From Aminobacter sp. AP02 (lineage in GTDB: Bacteria > Pseudomonadota > Alphaproteobacteria > Rhizobiales > Rhizobiaceae), in assembly GCF_003148805.1 (NCBI RefSeq), contig NZ_QGGX01000023.1:1-64000 (forward strand): 64,000 nt of DNA, given 5' to 3'. Under the pieces are notes generated by a model that worked only from the letters and a program-made list of their open reading frames with translations, did no database searches and had not been told where the DNA came from. Below, one piece after another: positions 34,444 through 41,638 of this stretch. Position 1 is the stretch's first letter; each line of letters begins with the position of its first letter. Both the position numbers and the translations under genes were made by a program.

Positions 34444-34450
34444 GGCAGCC

Positions 34451-34481
34451 CTTCTAGGTGCTCCACCAAGTGGAGAGTCAA
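34451..34481 (-). promoter_or_regulatory. MerR-type autoregulated promoter with 19-bp spacer
   Basis: On the minus strand TTGACT (34481-34476) and TAGAAG (34456-34451) are separated by exactly 19 bases holding the dyad CTCCACTTGGTGGAG. This is the standard MerR-family operator. A transcript starting six to eight bases after the -10 would begin almost at the ATG (34443), so the mRNA may be leaderless; the apparent Shine-Dalgarno GAAGG lies within the -10 itself. Confidence 0.8.
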
Positions 34482-34713
34482 CAACGCCCAAGCAGGAAAG
34501 ATATTGCCTCAGGACGGAACTATCGAACCGGTCTGGGAATTTCCTTCTCAAGGTTCGATCCGAAACGAAATTCGCTGCCTTTGTTCATGGCATACGCCTC
34601 CGGTAAATGCGTCGATACCGGCTGATGCGGCCAAGGATCAACCGGACGGCGGGTGCCCGCCCGCCTGACATGGGATATGCTCGATGAGCTTGCTTGACGT
34701 GGGAGACGCTGCC

Positions 34714-36102
34714 ATGAGCCGTTTGAACCCGCCTTTCAGGTCCGTGCTCGATTTGATCGGCGAAACGCCGGTTGTAGAGCTTACGCAGTTCGACACCGGG
34801 CCGTGCCGGCTGTTCATCAAGCTCGAAAGCCAGAACCCCGGCGGCTCGATCAAGGACCGCATCGCGCTGTCGATGATCGCGGCGGCTGAGCGCGAGGGCA
34901 AGCTCAAGCGCGGCGGCACGATCGTCGAGGCGACCGCCGGCAATACCGGGCTCGGCCTCGCCCAGGTCGGCATTCCCAAGGGCTATCGCATCATCCTCGT
35001 CGTGCCCGACAAGATGTCCCGCGAGAAAATCCAGCATCTGCGGGCGCTTGGCGCGGTAGTCCGGCTGACGCGCTCCGACGTCGGCAAGGGCCACCCCGAA
35101 TACTACCAGGACATGGCGGAGAAGATCGCCGCCGAGATCCCAGGATCGTTCTACGTCAACCAGTTCGCCAATCCGGCCAACCCCGAGGCACACGAGGCGT
35201 CGACCGGCCCGGAAATATGGCAGCAGCTCGCTGGCGACGTCGATGCCGTGGTGGTCGGCGTCGGCTCGGGCGGCACTCTGACCGGGCTCGGGCGGTTCTT
35301 CGCCAAGGTGTCGCCGAAGACCGAGATGATGCTGGCCGATCCTTTGGGCTCGGTGCTGGCGCCCCTGGTGAAGACCGGCAAGATGGAAGAAGCCGGCAGC
35401 TGGACGGTGGAGGGCATCGGCGAGGATTTCGTGCCGCCCAACTGCGATCTTTCGCTGGTCAAAAAGGCATATTCGGTCACCGACAAGGCGAGCATGCTGG
35501 CGGTGCGCGACCTGCTTGCCAAGGAGGGTATCCTCGCCGGATCGTCCTCGGGCACGCTTTTGTCGGCGGCGCTGCGTTATTGCCGCGAGCAGAAGACGCC
35601 GAAGCGGGTGGTGACCTTCGTCTGCGACAGCGGCAACAAATATCTCTCCAAGGTGTTCGACGATTTCTGGCTGGCCGAACAGGGACTGGCCGAGCGCGCG
35701 CAGCACGGCGACCTGAGCGACCTCGTGGCGCGTTCGCATCGCGAGGGCGGCACGGTGTTCGTCGGTCCCGGCGACAGCCTGCTGACCGCCTATGGCAGGA
35801 TGCGGCGCGGAGACGTGTCGCAGCTGCCGGTGCTCGAAGAGGGCAAGCTGGTCGGCATCGTCGACGAGAGCGATATCCTCGCCGTCGTCGAGGGACCCTA
35901 TGACAGCCGCTGGAACCGCTTCAACGCACCGGTCGCAACCGCGATGAGCAAGGACCTGCACACGCTGCAGGCCAACCAGACGCTCGATGCGCTGCTGCCG
36001 ATCTTCGACCGCAACGAAGTGGCGATCATCTTCGACGGCGAAGAATTCATCGGGCTGATCACCCGCGTCGACCTCATCAACCATCTCAGGCGGGCAAAAT
36101 GA
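34714..36102 (+). CDS. Cystathionine beta-synthase
   Basis: A PLP enzyme of 462 residues that condenses serine and homocysteine to cystathionine. The PLP lysine is in NPGGSIKDRIA (about residue 47), with the phosphate-binding loop GVGSGGTLTGLG and the substrate loop VEATAGNTGLGLAQ. Two CBS domains at the C-terminus (about residues 325-460, including SQLPVLEEGKLVGIVDESDIL) are regulatory. The ATG at 34714 is chosen because GGGAG lies about eight bases upstream; the one at 34684 is possible. It overlaps the next gene as ATGA. Confidence 0.92.
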   Translation: MSRLNPPFRSVLDLIGETPVVELTQFDTGPCRLFIKLESQNPGGSIKDRIALSMIAAAEREGKLKRGGTIVEATAGNTGLGLAQVGIPKGYRIILVVPDKMSREKIQHLRALGAVVRLTRSDVGKGHPEYYQDMAEKIAAEIPGSFYVNQFANPANPEAHEASTGPEIWQQLAGDVDAVVVGVGSGGTLTGLGRFFAKVSPKTEMMLADPLGSVLAPLVKTGKMEEAGSWTVEGIGEDFVPPNCDLSLVKKAYSVTDKASMLAVRDLLAKEGILAGSSSGTLLSAALRYCREQKTPKRVVTFVCDSGNKYLSKVFDDFWLAEQGLAERAQHGDLSDLVARSHREGGTVFVGPGDSLLTAYGRMRRGDVSQLPVLEEGKLVGIVDESDILAVVEGPYDSRWNRFNAPVATAMSKDLHTLQANQTLDALLPIFDRNEVAIIFDGEEFIGLITRVDLINHLRRAK

Positions 36103-37265
36103 CCACTGCGAAGAACCGACTGGCCTTTTCGACGCGCACGATCCATGGCGGCCAGAGCCATGACCCGACGACGGGCGCCGTGATGGTGCCGATCTATGCA
36201 ACCTCGACCTATGGCCAGCAGAGCCCCGGCGTGCATAAGGGGTTTGAATACGCCCGCAGCCAGAACCCGACGCGCTTTGCCTTCGAGCGCGCTATCGCCG
36301 ATCTCGAAAGCGGCTCTGCCGGCTTCGCCTTCGCTTCGGGGCTGGCGGCCATCGCCACTGTCTTCGAGCTGCTCGACGCAGGCGCGCACATCGTTGCCAC
36401 CGACGACATCTATGGCGGCACGTTCCGGCTGCTCGAACGCGTGCGCAAGCGCTCGGCCGGCCTCCAGGTCAGCTTCGTCGACTTCACCGACCTGGCGGCG
36501 GTGGAGGCGGCGATCCGACCGGAAACGAAGATGCTGTGGGTCGAAACACCGACCAATCCGCTGCTGCGCGTCGTCGATCTCGAAGAGGTGGCGGCGCTGG
36601 CGAAGCGCAAGGGCGTGCTGACGGTCGCCGACAACACTTTTTGCAGCCCCTATCTGCAGCGGCCGCTGGAGCTTGGCATCGACATCGTGGTGCATTCGAC
36701 GACGAAATATCTCAACGGCCATTCCGACATGGTGGGCGGCTGCGTTGTCGTCGGCGACAACAAGGACCTCGCGGCCCAGCTGAAATTCCTGCAGAACGCG
36801 ATTGGTGCGATTTCCGGGCCGTTCGACAGTTTTCTGGCGCTGCGCGGCGTCAAGACCCTGGCGCTGCGCGTCGAGCGGCACTCGGCCAACGGGCTGAAGA
36901 TCGCGCGCTGGCTGCAGGGACGCACAGACGTCGTGCGGGTGATCTATCCGGGCCTGGAGAGCCATCCGCAGCATGCCATCGCCAAGGCGCAGATGTTTGC
37001 CTTCGGCGGCATGATCACTGCGGTGCTGGACCGCGATCTCGCAGGCACCAAACGCTTCCTCGAGCGCACGCAGCTCTTCACGTTGGCTGAAAGCCTGGGC
37101 GGGGTCGAAAGCCTGATCGAGCATCCGGCGCTGATGACGCACGGCTCGATCCCCGCTGACAAACGTGCCGAGATCGGCATCTCGGATTCGCTGGTGCGAC
37201 TGTCGGCCGGCATCGAGGATGGCGACGATCTTATCGCCGACCTGGAACAGGCGCTGGCGGGGTGA
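36099..37265 (+). CDS. Cystathionine gamma-lyase/synthase family PLP enzyme
   Basis: A 388-residue Cys/Met-metabolism PLP enzyme. It begins with AFSTRTIHGGQSHDPTTGAVMVPIYATSTY, has the glycine loop ASGLAAIATVFELLDAG, and the PLP lysine in VHSTTKYLNGHSDMVGG (about residue 204). With the cystathionine beta-synthase just upstream it most likely performs reverse transsulfuration, turning methionine-derived homocysteine into cysteine; a gamma-synthase role cannot be excluded from sequence. It is translationally coupled by an ATGA overlap. Confidence 0.92.
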   Translation: MTTAKNRLAFSTRTIHGGQSHDPTTGAVMVPIYATSTYGQQSPGVHKGFEYARSQNPTRFAFERAIADLESGSAGFAFASGLAAIATVFELLDAGAHIVATDDIYGGTFRLLERVRKRSAGLQVSFVDFTDLAAVEAAIRPETKMLWVETPTNPLLRVVDLEEVAALAKRKGVLTVADNTFCSPYLQRPLELGIDIVVHSTTKYLNGHSDMVGGCVVVGDNKDLAAQLKFLQNAIGAISGPFDSFLALRGVKTLALRVERHSANGLKIARWLQGRTDVVRVIYPGLESHPQHAIAKAQMFAFGGMITAVLDRDLAGTKRFLERTQLFTLAESLGGVESLIEHPALMTHGSIPADKRAEIGISDSLVRLSAGIEDGDDLIADLEQALAG

Positions 37266-37296
37266 TTTTTCACCTAGCTGGTCTTGTGAGATGGAG

Positions 37297-37523
37297 CTGC
37301 CCCTCACCCTTACCCTCTCCCCGTAAACGGGGAGAGGGGGACGTCAGCGTTGAGCGTCCGTCTACGTTCCTCAAGAAGGACATCGCCTCTTAGAACGGAG
37401 CACCGTCGCGGTCAGCCGTCCCTCGGTCACCGCAACGGTGCTGACATCGCGGCCAGCCCCCTTCTCCCCGTCACTATACGGGGAGAAGGTACCGGCAGGG
37501 GGATGAGGGGCAGCGCTGACGTC
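37297..37523. repeat. REP/BIME-like palindromic repeat, intergenic copy
   Basis: The unit starts GCTGCCCCTCACCCTTACC and contains palindrome CCCTCTCCCCGT/ACGGGGAGAGGG (37313-37338), a GACGTCAGCG arm (37339-37348), an about 110-base centre, a second palindrome CCTTCTCCCCGT/ACGGGGAGAAGG (37459-37488), then GGCAGGGGGATGAGGGGCAGCGCTGACGTC. The outer arms are inverted. The two ends match the repeat inside hrpB (25980-26096), which lacks the long centre. It lies between convergent genes and may act as a terminator. Confidence 0.88.
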
Positions 37524-37539
37524 TAAGAAACCGGCAGCG

Positions 37540-38028
37540 TCACGCGCTCTCGAAACCCACCAAAAACTTGCTGAGCAGCGCGTTCAGCACGGTCCTCTCG
37601 TCGGGCGCCAGCATCTCGACGATACGCGTTTGCGTCGCCACGTGATCGGTGACGGCGGCATCGATGGTGGCAAAACCCTTGTCGGTGAGCGAGACGATGA
37701 AGCTGCGGCGGTCGTCGGGGTTGAGCTTGCGCGCGACAAGGCCCGCCTTTTCCAACTGGTCGACGCGGTTGGTCATCGTGCCCGAGGTGATCATCATCGT
37801 GGCGGACAGGTCGCCCGGCGACAACGCGTAGGGCGCGCCGGAGCGGCGCAGGGTCGCCAGCACGTCGAAGCTGGCGAAGTTCAGCCCGTGCGCGGCGAAA
37901 GTCTTTTCCATCTCACGGCCAAGATGCTGCGACACGCGGTTGAGCCGGCCGATCAGCCCCATCGGCGCGACGTCGAGGTCGGGCCGTTCGCGGTTCCACT
38001 GGGCGAGAATGTCGTCAACCTGATCCAT
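37540..38028 (-). CDS. MarR-family transcriptional regulator
   Basis: A 162-residue winged-helix repressor. The DNA-binding core is SFDVLATLRRSGAPYALSPGDLSATMMITSGTMTNRVDQLEKAGLVARKLNPDDRRSFIVSLTDKG, with the DDRR wing typical of MarR. The ATG at 38028 follows AAAGG. It is divergent from an EamA-type exporter; the intergenic region holds repeated operators (38051-38110), so it probably represses itself and the exporter until a ligand binds. Confidence 0.92.
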   Translation of the reverse strand: MDQVDDILAQWNRERPDLDVAPMGLIGRLNRVSQHLGREMEKTFAAHGLNFASFDVLATLRRSGAPYALSPGDLSATMMITSGTMTNRVDQLEKAGLVARKLNPDDRRSFIVSLTDKGFATIDAAVTDHVATQTRIVEMLAPDERTVLNALLSKFLVGFESA

Positions 38029-38050
38029 GGCCGACCTTTCCCGAAATATT

Positions 38051-38110
38051 CTCTTGACGTCAAGAGATCCTGCATTATCTTGAGGTCGAGATTATTGACG
38101 TGGAGATAAT
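38051..38110. promoter_or_regulatory. Tandem MarR operators
   Basis: Three related inverted repeats occupy the short intergenic region. CTCTTGACGTCAAGAG (38051-38066) is a perfect 16-bp palindrome. ATCTTGAGGTCGAGAT (38077-38092) matches imperfectly. ATTATTGACGTGGAGATAAT (38091-38110) is a third with TGACGT in its centre. Their spacing and location between marR and the exporter start (38114) suggest cooperative repression of both genes. Confidence 0.78.
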
Positions 38111-38113
38111 TTC

Positions 38114-38992
38114 GTGTCCCGCAACACCGACCTTCTCCTGACGGCGATCGCCCCGGCGATCTGGGGCAGCACCTATATCGTCACGACACAGTTCCTGCCT
38201 TCAGGCTACCCGCTGACGGTGGCGATGCTGCGCGCCCTGCCCGCCGGCCTGTTGTTGCTGCTTTTGGTCAGGCAATTGCCGCAAGGCATCTGGTGGGCCC
38301 GAGTGCTGGTGCTCGGCGCACTCAACTTCTCGATTTTCTGGTGGTTGCTGTTCGTCGCCGCCTACAGACTGCCGGGCGGGGTGGCCGCAACCGTCGGCGC
38401 GATCCAGCCGCTGATCGTCATCCTTTTGGCCCGCGCCCTGCTCGCATCGCCCATTCGCCCGATGGCCATCGTCGCGGCTATTGCCGGCATGGGCGGCGTG
38501 GCACTGCTGATTCTGACGCCGAGCGCCGCACTGGACCCGATCGGCATCGTCGCCGGTCTGGCCGGCGCCGTGTCGATGGCCGCCGGAACCGTGCTCAGCC
38601 GCCGCTGGCAGCCGCCTGTGACGCCGCTGACCTTCACGGCCTGGCAGCTGACCGCTGGTGGGGTGCTCCTGCTTCCCGCCGTGCTGTGGCTGGAACCGTC
38701 GCTGCCCGCACTCACCGCTGCCAATGTACTCGGCTTCGCCTATCTCGGCCTGATCGGCGCTGCACTGACCTACATCTTGTGGTTCCGCGGCATTGCCCGG
38801 CTTGAACCCTCTGTGGTTGCCCCGCTCGGTTTCCTGAGCCCGATGACCGCCGTCATCCTTGGCTGGTCGGTGCTTGGCCAGTCGCTCAGTCCGGCACAGA
38901 TTGCCGGCATGGCCGTTGTTCTCGGCAGCGTGTGGCTCAGCCAGCGTGCCCAGCAGGCCAAGCCGGTGACCGAAAGGCTCGCCACCACCTGA
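38114..38992 (+). CDS. EamA/DMT-family transporter
   Basis: A 292-residue protein with ten predicted membrane segments arranged as two EamA repeats. The opening LLTAIAPAIWGSTYIVTTQFLP and the repeat-two AAGTVLSRRWQPPVTPLTFTAWQLTAGG are typical of drug/metabolite exporters. It probably exports a small compound; substrate unknown. The GTG at 38114 has GGAG about eight bases upstream, within the third operator. Control by the divergent MarR protein is likely. Confidence 0.88.
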   Translation: MSRNTDLLLTAIAPAIWGSTYIVTTQFLPSGYPLTVAMLRALPAGLLLLLLVRQLPQGIWWARVLVLGALNFSIFWWLLFVAAYRLPGGVAATVGAIQPLIVILLARALLASPIRPMAIVAAIAGMGGVALLILTPSAALDPIGIVAGLAGAVSMAAGTVLSRRWQPPVTPLTFTAWQLTAGGVLLLPAVLWLEPSLPALTAANVLGFAYLGLIGAALTYILWFRGIARLEPSVVAPLGFLSPMTAVILGWSVLGQSLSPAQIAGMAVVLGSVWLSQRAQQAKPVTERLATT

Positions 38993-39020
38993 ACCGCAAT
39001 CACGTCACGGCGAGCAGCGT

Positions 39021-39266
39021 TCAGACGCGTATGCCAATCTCGTCGGCGGCGGCGACAAAGGCCCGCTTCGCCGCCTCTCGCGTGCGGGTGCCAGCAAGCG
39101 CGGCGGAAACGGTTTCCACTGCTTCCCGGTAGAGCGGGCCGCTGCGCTTGGCATGGGGCCAGTCGACAAGCGCCTCGTAGGCCCCCTTGACGGTGGTCAC
39201 CTCGCGCTGCGTGCTTTCCGCTCCGATGCGGATCGTGACGGGACTGTCGAACAGCAGGCGATCCAT
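39021..39266 (-). CDS. DUF982-family small protein
   Basis: An 81-residue protein with the DUF982 pattern: FDSPVTIRIGAESTQREVTTVKGAYEALVDWPHAKRSGPLYREAVETVSAALAG. The family is common in rhizobia, often in many copies, and has no known function. The ATG at 39266 has GGAGG six bases upstream. It lies convergently with the EamA gene (28 bases) and divergently from the RND adaptor gene. Confidence 0.85.
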   Translation of the reverse strand: MDRLLFDSPVTIRIGAESTQREVTTVKGAYEALVDWPHAKRSGPLYREAVETVSAALAGTRTREAAKRAFVAAADEIGIRV

Positions 39267-39457
39267 GGCGTCCTCCGAAATTGATTGCGACAAACAACGC
39301 GCAGGCATTGTTCAAGTTCCCCGACTTGCAGCGCCCGGGCAACCTTGCCTAAACCTTGTCTGCAATCCAATGTCGCAGCACCGTCAAGAAAATCGACTAG
39401 GCGTTGCCGGATCGCATTAGGCATCGTAGCGTGGGCCGAAGCGATTTGGGGGTGTCC

Positions 39458-40576
39458 ATGCGATCCACGAACCCGATCACGTCTGGCGTCCCCAGCACAA
39501 GACGGTCACACGCCCTTTCGCCACTCACAGTGTTTGCGCTTTGCCTGACACTGCCCCTCGCCGCCTGCCAGAAGCAGGAAGCAGGGGAGCGCCAGCCGAT
39601 CATGGTGCGCTCGGTCGAGGTGAAGCTGTCCGATTTCGCGCCAGCCACCTCGCTGACCGGTGTCATCGCCGCACGCACCCTCAACAATCTGTCGTTTCAG
39701 GTCGGCGGCCGGGTCGCCGAACGCAACGTGGACACCGGCCAGCGCGTGACAAAGGGCGAGGTGCTGGCCCGGCTCGACCCGCAGGAGCAGCAGTCGGACG
39801 TGAGGGCAGCGCAAGCGAGCCTTTATGCGGCAGAGGCGCAGCTCAGGCAGGCGTCAGCGGCCTTCGACCGCCAAAAGACACTTCTCGCCCAAGGTTTTAC
39901 GACGCGGCGCGACTACGACCTCGCCGACCAGGCGCAGCGCGTCGCCCAAAGCGGCGTGCAGGCGGCACAAAGCCAGTTGGCGAACGCCCAGGATCGACTG
40001 ACCTACACCGAGCTGAAGGCCGGTGCGAACGGCGTGGTGACGGCCCGAACGGTCGAAGTCGGCCAGGTGGTGCAGGCAGCGCAAACGGTTTTCACCGTTG
40101 CCGAAGATGGCGACCGCGACGCTGTGTTCAACGTCGACGAAGCGCTGGTTGCTCGCAATCCGGTGGCGCCAACGGTGAAGATCGCGCTCATTTCCGACCC
40201 CAAGATCGAGGCGGCTGGCCAGGTACGCGAGGTCTCGCCGGCAGTCGACCCCGCCTCCGGCTCCATCCGCGTCAAGGTAGCGGTACCCGACACCCCTGCC
40301 GAAATGCCGTTGGGGGCAGCAATTACAGGCACCATCGTGTCCGAGCCCGAGCCGTCAATCGTGCTGCCGTGGCAGTCGCTGATGTCCGACAGCGGCAGGC
40401 CCGCGGTCTGGACAGTCGACCCCGCGACCAAGGCCGTGACCATGGTGCCCATCGAGGTGAAGTCTTTCGCTTCCGGCATCGTCGTGGTCGCCAAGGGACT
40501 GGAAATCGGACAAACAGTGGTCGCGCAAGGGGGCCAGATGCTGAGCCCCGGCCAGATCGTGGAGATCGCGCCATGA
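39458..40576 (+). CDS. RND efflux periplasmic adaptor lipoprotein 1
   Basis: A 372-residue membrane-fusion protein. The N-terminus ends in a lipobox (LTLPLAAC), so it is anchored to the inner membrane by lipid. The lipoyl half-motifs are GRVAERNVDTGQRVTKGEVLARLD and LTYTELKAGANGVVTARTVEVGQVV, with a coiled-coil hairpin between (residues about 95-165). It links the RND pump to an outer-membrane channel. The ATG at 39458 has GGGGGTG upstream. It overlaps the second adaptor gene by 4 bases (ATGA). Confidence 0.9.
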   Translation: MRSTNPITSGVPSTRRSHALSPLTVFALCLTLPLAACQKQEAGERQPIMVRSVEVKLSDFAPATSLTGVIAARTLNNLSFQVGGRVAERNVDTGQRVTKGEVLARLDPQEQQSDVRAAQASLYAAEAQLRQASAAFDRQKTLLAQGFTTRRDYDLADQAQRVAQSGVQAAQSQLANAQDRLTYTELKAGANGVVTARTVEVGQVVQAAQTVFTVAEDGDRDAVFNVDEALVARNPVAPTVKIALISDPKIEAAGQVREVSPAVDPASGSIRVKVAVPDTPAEMPLGAAITGTIVSEPEPSIVLPWQSLMSDSGRPAVWTVDPATKAVTMVPIEVKSFASGIVVVAKGLEIGQTVVAQGGQMLSPGQIVEIAP

Positions 40577-41637
40577 AATCCTTCACGCCTTTCGGCATGG
40601 TGGTGGCGCTGGCGCTGGCCAGCTGCAGCCAGGAGCAGCCGGCACCCAAGGAGGTCATCCGGCCAGTGCTGTCGCAGGTGGTCCAGCCGCAAGCACACAC
40701 CGCGCTGGGTTTTGCCGGCACGATCCAGCCCGAGTTTTCGGCAGACCTCGCCTTCCGCCTGCTCGGACGGCTGGTGGCACGCGATGTGAGCGTTGGCGAC
40801 CAGGTGACCAAGGGAACGACGCTTGCCGCGATCGATCCGCTTTCGCTCGAGCTGGCATCGCAGGCCGCACGCGCAGACCTGTCGACAGCGGAGGCGCAGT
40901 TTGCCAATGCTGCCGCCAGCGAAGAGCGCCAGCGCGCGCTGCTCGCCGAGGCCAACACTTCGCAAGCCGTCTACGATTCCGCCAAGCAGGCGCTTGATTC
41001 CGCTTCGGCGAATGTCGAGCGCGCGCGTGCCGCCCTTGCCAAGACAGACGAACAGCTCGGATATGCCAGGCTGTTTTCGGATTTCGACGGCATCGTGACG
41101 GCGACAGGTGCCGAGGTCGGCCAGACGGTGTCGCCGGGCCAGATGGTGGTGACAGTGGCGCGCTCGGACGCGCGCGAAGCAGTCGTCGACATACCCGACC
41201 AGTTGGTCGGCAGGCTCAACAAGGGCGACGAGTTCGAGGTCTCCTTGCAAACGCTTCCTTCGCTGCGCACCACAGCCCACATCCGCGAGATCGCGCCTCA
41301 GGCCGATGCCGCCACGCGTACACGACGGGTGCGACTGGCGCTTGACGAACCACCGACGGCCTTCCGGCTCGGATCGACCGTGACGGCATCAAGGGTATCT
41401 CGGGCCGACGAGACGATCGATCTGCCACTGTCGGCACTGCATGAAAGAGACGGCAAGCACTTTGTCTGGGTGGTCGACCCCAGTGCGTCGACCGTCAGTC
41501 TGCACGGCGTGGACGTGAGGGCAAAGGATGGGGTCAGCTTCACGCTGAACGGCATCGAGCCAGGGACTCGCGTCGTTACGGCAGGCGTGAACAGCCTTTC
41601 AGAAGGCCAGAAGGTCAGAATTCCGGAAGGGGCATAG
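40573..41637 (+). CDS. RND efflux periplasmic adaptor lipoprotein 2
   Basis: A 354-residue membrane-fusion protein with its own lipobox (ALALASCS). Lipoyl half-motifs are GRLVARDVSVGDQVTKGTTLAAID and LGYARLFSDFDGIVTATGAEVGQTV, enclosing a shorter coiled-coil hairpin than in adaptor 1. It starts at ATG 40573, overlapping the preceding stop (ATGA), and ends one base before the pump's GTG. Two adaptors in tandem before one pump resembles the TriAB-TriC arrangement of Pseudomonas, where both are needed. Confidence 0.9.
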   Translation: MKSFTPFGMVVALALASCSQEQPAPKEVIRPVLSQVVQPQAHTALGFAGTIQPEFSADLAFRLLGRLVARDVSVGDQVTKGTTLAAIDPLSLELASQAARADLSTAEAQFANAAASEERQRALLAEANTSQAVYDSAKQALDSASANVERARAALAKTDEQLGYARLFSDFDGIVTATGAEVGQTVSPGQMVVTVARSDAREAVVDIPDQLVGRLNKGDEFEVSLQTLPSLRTTAHIREIAPQADAATRTRRVRLALDEPPTAFRLGSTVTASRVSRADETIDLPLSALHERDGKHFVWVVDPSASTVSLHGVDVRAKDGVSFTLNGIEPGTRVVTAGVNSLSEGQKVRIPEGA

Positions 41638-41638
41638 C

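Noticed and set aside
37297-37523. CRISPR-like array
   Set aside because: The repeated GGGGAG palindromes are two unequal hairpins, not regularly spaced direct repeats with spacers.
39541-40572. In-frame upstream extension of the second RND adaptor
   Set aside because: This part overlaps the first adaptor in another frame and is Arg-rich. The real adaptor starts with a lipoprotein signal at 40573.
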